Assembly (NCBI GenBank): GCA_016584305.1
Contig: JACEEZ010003500.1
Location: 323,437-387,436 of the forward strand
Reading direction: 5' to 3'
Length of the DNA: 64,000 nucleotides
From: Chionoecetes opilio
Taxonomy: Eukaryota > Arthropoda > Malacostraca > Decapoda > Majidae
Shown: positions 1-10,529 of the stretch, piece after piece
Position numbering within the stretch: position 1 is the stretch's first letter
Layout of the letters: the number at the start of each line of letters is the position of its first letter
Program-made: the position numbers and the translations under genes
Notes under the pieces: model-generated
Told to the model about the DNA's origin: nothing
The model's input: only the letters and a program-made list of their open reading frames with translations
Databases searched by the model: none

Positions 1-78
<78 letters not shown>
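1..78. repeat. (TA)n microsatellite
   Basis: Uninterrupted alternating TA from the window edge to about position 78; it probably continues upstream. Confidence 0.95.
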
Positions 79-82
<4 letters not shown>

Positions 83-536
83 TGACGCTAAAACAAGCCT
101 CATTCTCACCATACATATCGCCCTTGTATTTGCTGCAATCTCGGTATTTTCGTCGCAAATACATCAAGGCAACCGTCTTTCAACGTCAGAGGCACTTAGC
201 AGCACATAAGTGGTTGGGATACTCTCGCCCAGCCACAACGGTGAAATAAGCAGTGATGATCAAGGGTTGAATCCACAAATCATAGCAATTACACACTCCA
301 GTGATCGTCCAGTTCAGTTGTTGGCAGTGAAATGTGTTTCTCCAGTCTCTCTAACACAAAATTAAGCAAATGATTTAACTTACACGTCTATTAACAGATA
401 TTGCGTCCGTGCTATTAGAGTGGTCTATAATAGCCTGTTATTCAATCACAGTTTACCCAATAACGAGTTTGTTTAACAATCGCAGTTTCATGAAGTGTAT
501 ACACATAAATGCTATATAGGGAAAACTACACAATTT
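79..536. other. unassigned sequence
   Basis: Ordinary mixed-composition sequence between the TA and GA tracts. I see no coding ORF with family-like content, no RNA gene and no clear repeat. Confidence 0.5.
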
Positions 537-652
<116 letters not shown>

Positions 653-659
653 AAGAGAG

Positions 660-1085
660 TGTAAAATAGTCTTACTGTTTGAGGGACGCACAATCACTCT
701 CAGAGGTCGGGTAATACTAGTAGTGACTAGTGAGACAGACCAGCAGTCCACGCCACTTCCTCACCCGCTAAACCACAGTTGTCAGAGCGTTGTCTTGGTT
801 GCCAGTTGTACGTAGAAAGATTCACACCCTTTTCCACTCTCACAGACAGGCTCACAACCTGCCGATAAGTGGATTTGAAAGAAATTATTCATGAGCGTTC
901 TTCAAGGTGTGTTTTTGTTGTTGTGTTCACGTTATGCTATGTGAACTAGCATGGAAGAAGTGGAAAAAGGAAGGATGAGAATAAAAGAAAGTATAGAGGA
1001 AATAAAAGAATGGAGCAATATGATAGAGAAAGGAATGGATGGATAGAAAAGATATGGATCTCTTTGTGCAGAGCGCATAACTGAG
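660..1085. other. unassigned sequence before the first LINE
   Basis: No recognisable gene. The 950-1050 stretch is purine-rich (GGAA/AAAG-like). The 5' junction of the following LINE lies near 1085-1099, but I could not identify a target-site duplication. Confidence 0.4.
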
Positions 1086-1098
1086 GTCTGTCTCTGGC

Positions 1099-1305
1099 AT
1101 GGAGGCGTACATTCCACATACTTTCTCTAATCCTAAAGCCCGTCAACCTTGGTTTAACTGTGCTTGTTCTCATGCTGTCCGAGATAGAGAGGTGGCTCAC
1201 AAACGGTACCGTAAGCATCCATCTCCTGAAACTCATGCAATTTATATTTCTGCCCGTAATCATGCCAAATCTTTATTTCAGCTTACCAAAAACTCTCATT
1301 CATAG
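1099..1305 (+). pseudogene. LINE ORF2 linker fragment, ended by premature TAG
   Basis: A 68-codon piece rich in basic residues and aromatics (PWFN, RDREVAHKRY, SARNHAKS) of the kind found between the endonuclease and RT domains of LINE ORF2. It is in the same frame as the 592-codon RT reading frame that follows, separated only by the stop at 1303-1305. I read it as the upstream part of one polyprotein broken by a nonsense change. The first ATG is internal and is not a real start. Confidence 0.75.
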
Positions 1306-1308
1306 AAA

Positions 1309-3087
1309 ATGTCAAAATCTTTTGAATCAAATTCCTCTCGTGACTTCTGGCATCTAGCTAATAACATCTCTAACAATTTTTCTTCTTCATCTTTCCCTCC
1401 TATGCTTCACCCAGATGGCTCCACAGCTGTCTCATCTACTTCTAAAGCTGAACTCTTCGCTCAAACATTTGCTAAAAATTCCACTCTGGCTGATGAAGGA
1501 CTTGTTCCTCCTTCTCCTCCACCCTCTGACTTTATTATGCCTGTCATTAAGATCCTTCGGAATGATGTTTTCTTTGCCCTTTCTGGCCTAGATCCTCGGA
1601 AGGCTTACGGTCCTGACAGAGTCCCTCCTATTGTTCTCAAAAACTGTGCTTCTGTGCTTGCACCTTGCCTGGTCAAACTTTTCCGTCTATGTCTATCTAC
1701 TTCCACCTTTCCTTCTTGCTGGAAGTTTGCTCACATCCAACCTGTTCCTAAGAAGGGTGACCGTTCTAATCCTTCAAACTACCGTCCTATAGCTTTGACT
1801 TCCTGCCTTTCTAAAGTTTTTGAATCTATACTTAATAAGAAGATTATTAAGCATCTATCTGCTCACAATCTTCTATCTGATCGTCAGTACGGTTTCCGTA
1901 AAGGGCGATCTACTGGCGATCTTCTAGCTTTCCTAACTGAATCTTGGTCATCCTCCTTTAGGGGTTTCAGTGAAACTTTTGCTGTTGCCCTTGACATATC
2001 AAAAGCTTTTGATAGAGTCTGGCACAAATCTTTAATTTCCAAACTACCCTCATTCGGTTTCTATCCTTCTCTCTGTACCTTCATTTTAAGTTTCCTTTCA
2101 AACCGTTCTATTGCAGCTACTGTAGATGGACATTGTTCTTCTCCTAAATCTATCAATAGTGGTGTTCCCCAGGGTTCTGTCCTATCACCCACTCTCTTTC
2201 TATTATTCATTAATGATCTTCTAAGTCTAACTCAAAGCCCTATCCACTCCTACGCTGATGATTCTACCCTGCATTTTTCAACGTCGTTTATTAGACGTCC
2301 AACTCAACAGGAACTAAGTGATTCACGGAGAGATGCCACCGAGCGCCTAACTTCTGATCTTTCTATTATTTCTGATTGGGGCAAAGCAAACCTTGTTGTG
2401 TTCAATGCCTCAAAAACCCAATTTCTTCACCTATCTACTCGACAAAACCTACCAGATAACTATCCCCTCTTCTTCAATGACACTCAACTGTCTCCTTCTT
2501 CTACAATGAACATTCTAGGATTATCCTTTACTAAAAATCTGAACTGGAAATCTCACATCTCATCTCTTGCTAAAACAGCTTCTAAGAAGTTAGGTGTGCT
2601 GTGGCGTCTGCGTCCTTTTTTTTCTCCCTCCCAATTGCTTGCTCTCTACAGGGGCCTTATCCGCCCATGTATGGAGTATGTCTCACATGTTTGGGGAGGA
2701 TCCACTCATACAGCTCTCCTAAACAGGGTTGAGTCAAAAGCTTTTCGTCTCATCAACTCCTCTCCTCTGACTGACTGTCTTCAATCTTTAAATCGCCGCC
2801 GCGATGTTGCTTCTCTTGCTCTCTTCTACCGTTATTTTCATGCTCACTGCTCTTCTGAACTTGCTAACTGCATGCCTCCCCCACTCCCGCGGCCTCACTG
2901 CACAAGACTTTCTACTCATTCCCATCCCTATTCTGTCCATCTTCCTAATGCAAGAGTTAATCAGTATCTTTACTCTTTCATCCCTTTCACTAGTAAACTC
3001 TGGAACTCTCTTCCTGTTTCTATTTTTCCACTTTCCTATGACTTAAATCTTTTCAAAAGAAGAGTAACAAGACACCTTCCGAACTAA
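1309..3087 (+). CDS. LINE reverse transcriptase domain (592 codons, probably not functional alone)
   Basis: Encodes an RNA-directed DNA polymerase that would copy LINE RNA at a nicked chromosomal target. In order: a GPDRVPP block (about residue 100), a PVPKKGD...NYRPIALTS block (about 145-170), a YGFRKGRSTGD block (about 195), catalytic box A VALDISKAFDRVWH (about 225), box B GVPQGSVLSPTLF (about 285), the catalytic YADD box (about 315), an ILGL...NW thumb motif (about 405), then a connection region ending in a PCMEYVSHVWGG motif and a C-terminal tail with SLPVSIF. The two catalytic aspartates of YADD and the box A aspartate are present, so the RT core looks intact. The true N-terminus, with the endonuclease, is absent. 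The annotated ATG merely follows the premature stop. It is the longest protein-coding frame of ordinary composition in the window. Confidence 0.85.
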   Translation: MSKSFESNSSRDFWHLANNISNNFSSSSFPPMLHPDGSTAVSSTSKAELFAQTFAKNSTLADEGLVPPSPPPSDFIMPVIKILRNDVFFALSGLDPRKAYGPDRVPPIVLKNCASVLAPCLVKLFRLCLSTSTFPSCWKFAHIQPVPKKGDRSNPSNYRPIALTSCLSKVFESILNKKIIKHLSAHNLLSDRQYGFRKGRSTGDLLAFLTESWSSSFRGFSETFAVALDISKAFDRVWHKSLISKLPSFGFYPSLCTFILSFLSNRSIAATVDGHCSSPKSINSGVPQGSVLSPTLFLLFINDLLSLTQSPIHSYADDSTLHFSTSFIRRPTQQELSDSRRDATERLTSDLSIISDWGKANLVVFNASKTQFLHLSTRQNLPDNYPLFFNDTQLSPSSTMNILGLSFTKNLNWKSHISSLAKTASKKLGVLWRLRPFFSPSQLLALYRGLIRPCMEYVSHVWGGSTHTALLNRVESKAFRLINSSPLTDCLQSLNRRRDVASLALFYRYFHAHCSSELANCMPPPLPRPHCTRLSTHSHPYSVHLPNARVNQYLYSFIPFTSKLWNSLPVSIFPLSYDLNLFKRRVTRHLPN

Positions 3088-3207
3088 ATTGGCCTACCCC
3101 TTTGTTTTTATTTTATTCTCTTACTGTCTTCTTTATAGGGACTGGCAACTAAGCGGGCTTTGTGTTACCTATTTTTGTTGTGCCCTTGGCCAGTTCTCTG
3201 TGATGTA

Positions 3208-3410
3208 TAAAAAAAAAAGAAAAAAAAAAAAGAAGATGGCAGGGCAAAAATGAAATTGGAAAGATGGGAAGGATGAAAGGAAGGAAAGGAAGGAAAAAGG
3301 AAAGGGGAGGAATGGAAGGAAGGGAGGAAGGAAGGAAGGAAGGATGGAAGGAAAGAGGTAAAGATGGGATGCAAGATATGATGGAAGGAAAGGGATGGAA
3401 TATATACAAA
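3208..3410. repeat. LINE A-rich tail followed by GGAA-type low-complexity DNA
   Basis: A-runs interrupted by single G at 3208-3232 end the LINE. From about 3240 to 3390 the strand is made of GGAA/GGAAGGAT-like purine repeats. Confidence 0.8.
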
Positions 3411-3489
3411 TGAAACAGCAAACAGCAGCAGACTTTTCGGTACTACATAAAAACGAGGCTGGTTACGGGAACAATCTAAACTACAATGC

Positions 3490-4490
3490 CTAATCTACGC
3501 GTTTTAAGGAAGCGAGGACAAAGTTGAAAGCTGTCCTGGAAAGTCTTACAAGCGAAGCGGATGATGGGAAAAGAGAGAGAGAACAACCTGACACTCCATC
3601 TGGACTAGGTGCTTTCCTGATAGCTTGATTTTCCAACAATTTCCTTATTTCTTGCATGTCCACTTGTATTTCATCAAGCACTGTGTTTCTATTCCTCTTC
3701 ACCGAAAGCACTCTCTTGGGTGAAAACTGTCTGAAAACATTCATTCATTACTTCAGTCTGGGAATCCGGATCGTCGTATATAACTCCATCTACTTTCAAT
3801 CTGTTTATTCTCTCTTCAACTTTTAACTTTCCATTCACAAATCTGTAGAAGAGTTTAGGTTCGTCCTTGCATTTATCTATTATATTCATCTCATGTTTTT
3901 TCTTCTCATCTCTTCGAATTCTAACATACTCATTCCTTTCAAGTTTTTATTTCTCCCATAAGTTGTTCCCTCCTCTTTTTCGCCATCTCCTCCAAGCCTT
4001 TTCTCTTTGCACTCTTGCTTCTTCGCATCTTCTGTTAAACCCTTCCTTCTTATTACTCACTTTCCTCACAACCCTTGGCACATATCTCTCAACACCTTCC
4101 TTATAAATTCTTAGAAATCCTCCCACTTATCCTGTGTACCTATACTAGAGCCTTTTCAAAGTCACTACAATCTGTTTCCATAAAAAAAATGATTAACTTG
4201 TCAAAATCAGCTTTTCCAAAGTTGTATCTTCCAATTCTATGGGATTCTGATCTGTATTCATCTCTTTCTTCATACATTTCGAACTCAAGTCAATCCTTCC
4301 TAATGGACACTGATCCATTAACTTGTCGATTATATCCGGTGTTTGTTAATTAAGCAATCTCTCACGTCACAGTATACAGGAGAGATATACTGTTCTGCCT
4401 CCTCTAATTCACATTCATCAGTCAGTACATCCACATATCCATTATAATAGCCTCTAACTCCTTAATTTAAAGGCGTCACTCACCTCACTG
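3490..4490 (-). pseudogene. CR1-like LINE ORF2 fragment (endonuclease-RT linker and RT start)
   Basis: On the minus strand, pieces in different frames read as a LINE ORF2 linker and the beginning of the RT. About 3889-3689 gives a KDEPKLFYRFVNGKLK motif and TEVMNECFQ. About 3744-3490 gives DMQEIRKLLENQ followed by a SPDGVS block, the first conserved RT motif. Upstream (about 4130-3890) the frame continues with a strongly basic linker. Stops and frame changes show it is dead, and it is cut off just after the RT begins. The linker style matches the CR1-like fragment at about 10.9-11.65 kb, which carries a different (thumb) part, so both may derive from one family. The upstream limit (4200-4490) is uncertain. 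Confidence 0.7.
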
Positions 4491-4559
4491 TAAGTTTCCC
4501 TCCACATTTCAATAGAATCCTTCCTATCGACACAAATCGTAAACATGGTCAGCTTCCGT

Positions 4560-5733
4560 ATAACCTTACTTTTCGCAATCCCACGTTGTTTGCGAAGATC
4601 CTAGCAAGCCTTTGTGACCCACTGCTCATCCTCAGGTTCCATGCTACTCGTCGGGAGTTGTTATCGAAGTGTGCCGAGGATGTATGCAAAAAACAGTATC
4701 CCGTAGCGGCGTAGCACATTCATTCATCCAAATGGCTTCGATCTACAAACATGATGGGAATGACTAACAAGCACCCGAAATCACAGATCACAACACGCAA
4801 GCCGACAAGCGAAAAACAACAACAATAAATAACAAGGTATGAATCATAAGTAAAGAACAACGAATTAAGATATATACCAGAAATTATAGCGTCACGTGGC
4901 TCCTGAAATCACATTACACCAAAAACACCTACTTAGTTCCTTGAACAAATAACAAGTCCAATAAAGCAGCAACAATAATTAGGCACGCAAATGAACAAAT
5001 ACGCACAACACTAGTATAGTAGCTCCTCTCGTTTGCTCGAACACCTCGGTGGACGGTAACAGCCAAAAGTCCCTTAATTAAAGTAATCGTCCAGTCCCAT
5101 TTTCTCTTTGCATAAGTATATTGAATGTTCATCCAAAACACCTAATGCACAAAAAATATTTGATTTCTACGCCTTATTTCTGTAAAAACACGACTTTAGT
5201 CAAAAGCGCGGGGGAAAAATCAGCCCGTTCAAGCCGCCACGCGAAACTTGCTGCTGACGCCCCTTGAGGCCGACAAACTGCATCACACAGCTTGCTTCTC
5301 CCCGGCGCACAAACATTCTCCACACATTTATCGTGGCCGTATAGGTCGGAAACGGGTGCTAAGCTCTCTGGAAAGGCACAGCGTTCTTGCTGCATCCATA
5401 AAGGATGCATGTATATACCATATCGCAAAAAAAAAATATCAGAAACACCCAAAATCCTTCAAGTACTATATTTATTTCTGAGTTTACGTGTATTTGTATT
5501 ACCGCGGTGGGGAGGGGAGGTCGCCTTGAGTGACGTCACCGAGACGTGGTGCGTCGTCTGCTAGTCGTCAGGAGCGTTTTGGAAGCTCGGGGAATTTACC
5601 GATTTTGATTGCGGATTATTTAAAAACGGGTGACTGGATGCAAAAAGTGACAACATATTGTTGATATATTCGATAATGGCTATATTTTTACTGCATTAAA
5701 TCAGGAATGATGAAATGGTCTGGAAGATTATTT
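4560..5733. other. unassigned sequence
   Basis: No family-like ORF and no RNA gene recognised. Several short open frames of 70-92 codons occur here on both strands but overlap one another and show no motif. A GC-rich patch lies at 5500-5580. Confidence 0.4.
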
Positions 5734-5735
5734 TA

Positions 5736-5950
5736 AGCCCTACCCCGTACACACTACCGCTCACCACCGTCGGCGCTTCCCGTCGATCGAGTGTTCGTCA
5801 CTCAAAAGTGGCAGTGTGCACAGGATGCCGACGAGCAAAATGCAACCGAATGGACACAACTCTGGCAACGGCATTGCTCGTCGGCAAGCACCGACGGGAA
5901 GCGCCGACGGTGGTGAGTGGTAGTGTGTACACTGTACACTGTTTAGTCAC
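5736..5950. mobile_element. small TIR element (MITE), TA-type
   Basis: The left end, reading AAGCCC then a GTACACACTACCGCTCACC stretch and a CCGACGG-type block, is repeated in inverted form at about 5893-5935. A second short inverted pair around the GCCGACGAGCA motif lies inside. With TA at the left edge (5734-5735) this fits a TA-target MITE of the AAGCCC family seen four more times in the window. The right end is less clear because the next member begins at 5953. Confidence 0.6.
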
Positions 5951-6867
5951 TAAAGCCCCGTACACACATACACGACTCAAGGGCCGACCGCAACACGACT
6001 CAAGGTTGTAACGCCTTTTTTTATCGATCGTCCCTTGAATCGCCGACTCGTCGCGGACTCTTAGCGCGTTCGTGAGTTGCTAGGACGACTCGTTGCGCCT
6101 CATGATTTTTTTCATCGAGTAAAAAAATCGTGGCCGCCTCACGACTTGTCAAAAGTCGTGTCACAGTCGGGAGAGTCGTAGGTCGGTCATGAAGCAGTCT
6201 TTGCTCAATCGGATGCGTCGTGATGCGGTCGTACCGTGCCGTGATGCAGTCACCGACAAAAAAACCGTTACGACTGCGTCACGACGGCGTCACGAGTCGC
6301 CAACCACGACCAGGCCGTGGCAAGACCCCGAGACGACCATGTCACGCATTTTGACAGTCCATTTGGCAAATAGGAATCATGGCTCACGACCACGTGACAA
6401 CTGCAACAAGACCACATGACGACCGGGCTACGACCGAGTCAAGACCGCGCAAAGAGCGCGCCAAGAGTCTTGGCGGCAAATCTGGCGTGGGCGGCACCCT
6501 CAACTGACATAGCAGGGTTAGCAATCTCTGTATTATCTTTTAAGTGGTGTTCCTTTATCGTTGCTATTTTTGTTCATTTGCTCTTTGTTGATCTCGTTTT
6601 TGTTTTTGTATTTGTTTTTTGACAGTGGGTGGGACACGGGAGAGGTCCATGGTGATGCGCTGGGTGTCAGTGGCGGTCCAGGATTGATGCCCCTCCCCAA
6701 CTGGCACTCAATATATACTTCAATGGGTCGGTCGTGGGGGTTTCATTGGGGGGTCGTAGTGCATTCCCCGAACGCAACACGTCTGCGTCACGCAGTCGTG
6801 TTGCGTTCGTGTCACGGTCGTGGCTGACAAAAATCCGTTATATTTCAAATTTGAAGACTCGTAGCTC

Positions 6868-7872
6868 CGGGGGCACATTCACAGACGCTAACGTCCATGC
6901 TTAACAAATTAACGACTGTCATCAGCTGTTTTGGCATTCACAGGGGAGATTGATGACGTCAGAGTTGACGTTAACACACTAAAACACGGCGACTGCCTAT
7001 AGGGTGGTGTTAAGGAAGCTACGTACATAAAAATCCTCATAAAATGAGTATATATGATGTTTTCTGACTCAAGAACTGAACAGGGCAAGTATACAAACGA
7101 AATTAGGCCATATAACAAACCCAGGCGCTTGTGGTGAAATTGTTTTGCGGTGATGGGCCAAGAGTGGTGAGCGGCGGCATCTCACCCGCCGGGTAGCGAC
7201 TAGCAATGCCAGATACCACCACGCACGGCTCCGCGGCAGACTGAAGGTATGTGTCTTGCACTTTTCCCTGATTAAAACCCAAGCCCTTGTCCACCCAGCA
7301 GTGAATGGGTGTTAGCCGGGGGTTTGTGACCCGCCTCCCGGAGTGGTGGCTTCGGCCAACACTAGGAGAAAGATATCTACGAAGCGATATATTACCGAAA
7401 GAGGTCACAAGAGGAAGAAGAAGAGCGCCCTATTACTCTGAAGGAATAATTAATAGCTAGAATACAAGGAAGTACTAGCCACTGCGTGTCTTACCCGCGT
7501 GTATGTGGAGGTAGAAACAAGTGTTGAAGCGACGGAGGTGGCACAGGGGATGAAGGAATGATGGAATAAGCTAGAGAATAGAAATAAGTACAACGACCTT
7601 GAAAATGCAGGCCCTGGCTGCTGCTTTGTGATTGGCTGACACGTTTGAGACACAATCTGATTGGCTGGCACGTTTGTTTTTACACAATTGTGATTCGCTG
7701 GCGAGGCTGTGACGTCATTGTAGTCGCTCAGCCACTCAGCTATCAACGACCATGTACCGCCACTGCCATGCCTCGTATGTGAATACCCACTAACGCCGGG
7801 GTGTAGAAATAGAGGGAGTTAGTTAAGCTAACCACCGTGGCCTTTAACTCTCTCTGAATGTCTGCCCCGTCG
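6868..7872 (+). mobile_element. TIR element, copy X (inverted relative copy at 26.08-27.39 kb)
   Basis: Blocks at 6870-7125, 7150-7240, 7615-7745 and 7780-7870 reappear on the opposite strand in reverse order at 27.39-26.08 kb. The ends are short inverted repeats built on GGGGCA.ATTCAGAGA and its complement TCTCTGAATGTCTGCCCC. Conserved inner landmarks are CAGCTGTTTTGGCATTC, a GGCAAGTATACAAACGAAAT block and GTGATTGGCTGA/TGTGATTCGCTGGCGAGGC. No coding frame is evident. It sits inside the TA-type element and carries a partial SINE. Confidence 0.65.
7262..7373 (+). mobile_element. SINE fragment (body without tRNA head)
   Basis: Contains the conserved SINE body (CCACCCAGCAGTGAATGGGT, TTAGCCGGG, GGCTTCGGCCAACACTA) shared with the copies at 8.6, 24.3, 31.5, 36.1 and 59.6 kb, but no tRNA-like A and B boxes upstream. 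Confidence 0.8.
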
Positions 7873-8040
7873 CCTCACGGTTTTGTCGCGTTCTCGTGAC
7901 GACCGGTGGTGAGACAGTCGTGACGCAGTCGTGAGCAGAGCAGACTCGTCGAAGAAACGGGCCAGTCGGGAGGTGTAGGATACGACCTTGAGTCGTGCCG
8001 CGGTCGGCCCTTGAGTCGTGTATGTGTGACAGGGGCTTAT

Positions 8041-8290
8041 AAGGGATTCCATGAAGTAGGAAGGGGTGCGGAGACCACCACAATGTATGGGCCAATACCG
8101 CCACTGAACCACCTCCACCGAAAGCAGACTCGTAAATGAATCCACACACTCCTCGTCACCGGCCAGGTCAAATGTCTCAACAATCGCCACGTCACCAGAC
8201 ATGACAAAACTCCCAAGAAAAAGACGAGCGCGATGCGCCAAGCGCCACCCCCCCCCCCCCCCCCAAAAAAAAGGAACAATTTTACCTAGT
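8041..8290. other. unassigned sequence with a poly-C/poly-A patch
   Basis: No gene recognised. A run of about 17 C followed by 8 A lies at 8248-8272. Confidence 0.5.
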
Positions 8291-8294
8291 GATA

Positions 8295-8570
8295 CACTCG
8301 GCCTAAGTTTCTGAAGTGGATAGCGCGCTGGCCTGCAAGTATGTGGTTAGCCGGTTCGAATCCTCGCTGCTCTCGGGGATTTTTCATTGACAAATTCGGG
8401 CGGTTACTGATTCCCTTGAGCAAGGAGAGTGGTGTGTGTGTGGTGTGTGATGTCCCAGCATTACCCAAAGATCGGTAAAAATGAGCTCCAAGCCCGCTCC
8501 GGGAGGGTGAAACGGGCGATCGCGAGTCCGACTCGCGTGGACTAGACCATTGGTCTAGTCCACGGGTCTT
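8295..8570 (+). mobile_element. tRNA-derived SINE, second family
   Basis: A tRNA-like head (GTGGATAGCGCGCTGGCCTG as A-box region, GGTTCGAATCC as B box) is followed by a body with GACAAATTCGGGCGG and GTCCCAGCATTACCC. It ends with a short perfect inverted repeat around GGACTAGACCA/TGGTCTAGTCC. It differs from the Val-like SINE family. The tRNA fold is incomplete, so it is not a tRNA gene. Confidence 0.7.
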
Positions 8571-8572
8571 AA

Positions 8573-8606
8573 CACACACACAAACACACACACACACACA
8601 CACACG
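8573..8606. repeat. (CA)n microsatellite
   Basis: Short CA tract between two adjacent SINEs, with single AA interruptions. Confidence 0.85.
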
Positions 8607-8619
8607 CAAAATCGTAGGG

Positions 8620-8940
8620 TAATCCGTAGTGTAGGGGTAGCACGCTCGGTTCACAACCGAGAGGTCCCGGGTTCGATCCCCGAGCGGAGCGGAAACAGAT
8701 GAGCTGTTTCCTTAAAACCCGAGCCCCTGTCCACCCAGCAGTGAATGGGTACCGGGTGTTAGCCGGGGTTTTGTGACCTGCCTCCCGGGGTGGTGGCTTC
8801 GGCCAATACTAAGAACTAAGGATGAATGATAAAAATGTTGATATGGAGACGGGGCCATACGAGCGTTGCTCAGGCCCTGTAAAATACAACTAGATGAATA
8901 CAACTAGATGAATACACACACACACACACATACACACACA
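8620..8940 (+). mobile_element. full-length tRNA-Val(CAC)-derived SINE
   Basis: The most complete copy of the main SINE family. The head resembles a valine tRNA: CCGTAGTGTAGGGGTAGCACG (A-box side), an anticodon arm with loop TTCACAA (anticodon CAC), and the B box GGTTCGATCCC. These would be an internal RNA polymerase III promoter. The acceptor stem is not kept. The body has CACCCAGCAGTGAATGGGTA, GTTAGCCGGGGTTTTGTGAC and GGCTTCGGCCAATAC. The 3' part has GGAGACGGGGCCA and TACAACTAGATGAATA, duplicated once, and ends in (CA)n. No coding capacity. It would depend on a partner LINE for mobility. Confidence 0.85.
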
Positions 8941-9094
8941 CACAAAGGACGTAGCTTTGCATGAATGTATGTATTTATGTATGCCGTGTATCTATTGGCA
9001 ATGTGAATATACTCAAGGGCTGAATACATAATCACAACACTTTCTTCTCTCGCCCTCCCCCTCTCTCCTCCTGCTATTAGACCAAGAGCTACGA

Positions 9095-9375
9095 GAACCC
9101 CCCATCAACCCCCTTCTTTATAGCTGCCACCCTTTTTTTCAGTTACTATGATGTCTAAGCTTCAAGAAAAAAATTTGTTAGTCAAGCGATTTCTGGTTGC
9201 TAGTACCCGTAAATAGATATTAAAGATGTTTGCTGGCGGACGGGGTAAAAACTGGATACAACGCCATTTTTCAACTAGCAAGCCTAAAGACAAGAAGTAG
9301 TTATGTATTTCAACTGTTTTGGTGGTAAAAAATTGATTGGAATTGTTATTTTGGGGCTTCAAGATCATTTAACTT
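9095..9375 (+). repeat. dispersed repeat, inverted copy at 23.25-23.58 kb
   Basis: Landmarks such as TAAATAGATATTAA, AACGCCATTTTTCAAC and GGAATTGTTATTTTG are found as complements in reverse order at 23.25-23.58 kb. Both copies end near a TTCTTTATA/AAAGAAGG motif. No coding content. The class is unknown. Confidence 0.7.
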
Positions 9376-9385
9376 ATTGGTAAAC

Positions 9386-10529
9386 ACTATGCGCTGCAAC
9401 TACAAAGCTTATTATATCGAGATCCAACTTCCAATCTGTGGAACATCACTTCTCCTCCTCTAGATCTCATCTTATTTCCCTCACTCTGTGAGGAGTCAGA
9501 CACGCTGTAACTGTCACCACTAACAGCAGACCCTTTTCTATTTACTCTTACTCTTTCAATTATAATTTTCAATCCAAAACTGGCTGTTGCGTATATGTAC
9601 GCAACGACATCACTTGCTCTCGTGCCCACGGTCTTGCATCTTCAGAATTTTCTACCATCTGGCTTCGACTTCAATGTCACTCTCTTACAAAATTTATATG
9701 TGCTGTATATCTCTCACGTAACTCCTCAGACTATTTAAAATTCTTCGATTAGTTGACATCCAAAATGAAGTATATCTCATATCATTTTCCTTTAGCAGAG
9801 ATTTCCATTCTTGGGGATTTCAATGTTCACCACTAGCATTGGCTATCATCTTCTTTTACTGACCAACCTCGTGAACAAGCCTACAGCTTTTCTATCCTCC
9901 AAGACCTAGAGCAGCTGGTGCAGCACCCTACCCGTATTTATTCCTGATATTCCTGCTATTCCTCGCTGATAATCCTACCCTTTATCGATCGCCTCGGAGA
10001 CACGCCCAACATTCTTGATCTTTTCCTAACCTCTAACCCTTCTGCTTACTCTGTGACACTGTTTTTTTCATTGGGCTCCTCCGATCACAATCTTATTTAT
10101 GTTCCCTTTCCTATCGCTTTGGCATCTAGGTACAAAAAATCTCTAACAATTTTTCATCATCATCTTTCCCTCCTATGCTTCACCCAGATGTCTCCACAGC
10201 TGTCTCATCTATTTCTGAGGCTGAACTTTTTGATCAAACCTTTGCTAAAAGTTCCACTCTGGTTGATGAAAGGATTGTTCCTCCTTCTCCTCCATCCTCT
10301 TACTATATTATGCCTGTTATTAAGATCCTTCGTAATGATGTTTTATTTGCCCTTTCTGGCCTAAATCTTCGGAAGGCTTACGGTCCTGACAGAATCCCTC
10401 CTATTGTTCTCAAAAACTGTGCTTCTGTGCTTGCACCGAGCCTAGTCAAACTTTCCGTCTTTGTCTGTCAACTTCCATCTTTCCTTCTTGCTGGAAGTTT
10501 GCTCACATTCAACCTGTTCCTAAGAAGGG
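9386..10529 (+). pseudogene. LINE endonuclease and RT start (piece 1 of a split copy)
   Basis: With frame changes and stops, this reads as the apurinic-type endonuclease of the same LINE family as 1.1-3.2 kb. It has ILGDFNVH near 9815-9830 (catalytic D/N motif) and GSSDHNLI near 10075-10100 (the SDH motif at the end of the domain). A deletion then joins the endonuclease directly to the pre-RT region (about 10130-10150), removing the linker that copy 1 retains. RT sequence continues (LRKAYGPDRIPPIVLKN) until it stops abruptly after AAGAAGGG at 10522-10529, where a hAT-like element begins. The rest of the copy continues at 14435. Confidence 0.8.

Larger units (their letters stand above)
1085..3232 (+). 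mobile_element. 5'-truncated non-LTR retrotransposon (Jockey/CR1-group LINE)
   Basis: This LINE copy starts inside the linker between endonuclease and reverse transcriptase, so the endonuclease is missing, as expected from incomplete target-primed reverse transcription. It carries the RT domain, a short 3' UTR, and an A-rich tail from about 3208. The frame opening at 1099 runs to an in-frame TAG at 1303-1305, and the same frame then reopens to 3087, so the copy is one stop away from a continuous 660-codon frame. The same 3' UTR recurs at 22.7-22.9 kb in a second copy, which confirms a dispersed family. The clade is tentative: the YADD catalytic box and the order of RT motifs fit the Jockey/CR1/I group. 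Confidence 0.9.
5953..8038. mobile_element. TA-type TIR element interrupted by a nested TIR element
   Basis: The left end, AAGCCCCGTACACACATACA followed by a CGACTCAAGGGCCGACCGC block, is matched in inverted form at 7990-8038 (CGGTCGGCCC, TTGAGTCGTG, TATGTGTGAC, GGGGCTTA). Both ends lie next to TA. The interior is full of CGACTCGT/ACGAGTCG-like words. About 1.0 kb of it (6868-7872) is replaced by another element. Removing that leaves a non-autonomous element of about 1.1 kb. No transposase frame is present. Confidence 0.75.

Noticed and set aside
8620..8700. A tRNA-Val gene
   Set aside because: A and B boxes and an anticodon-like loop are present, but the acceptor stem does not pair and the same head occurs with the SINE body at several loci. 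It is a SINE.
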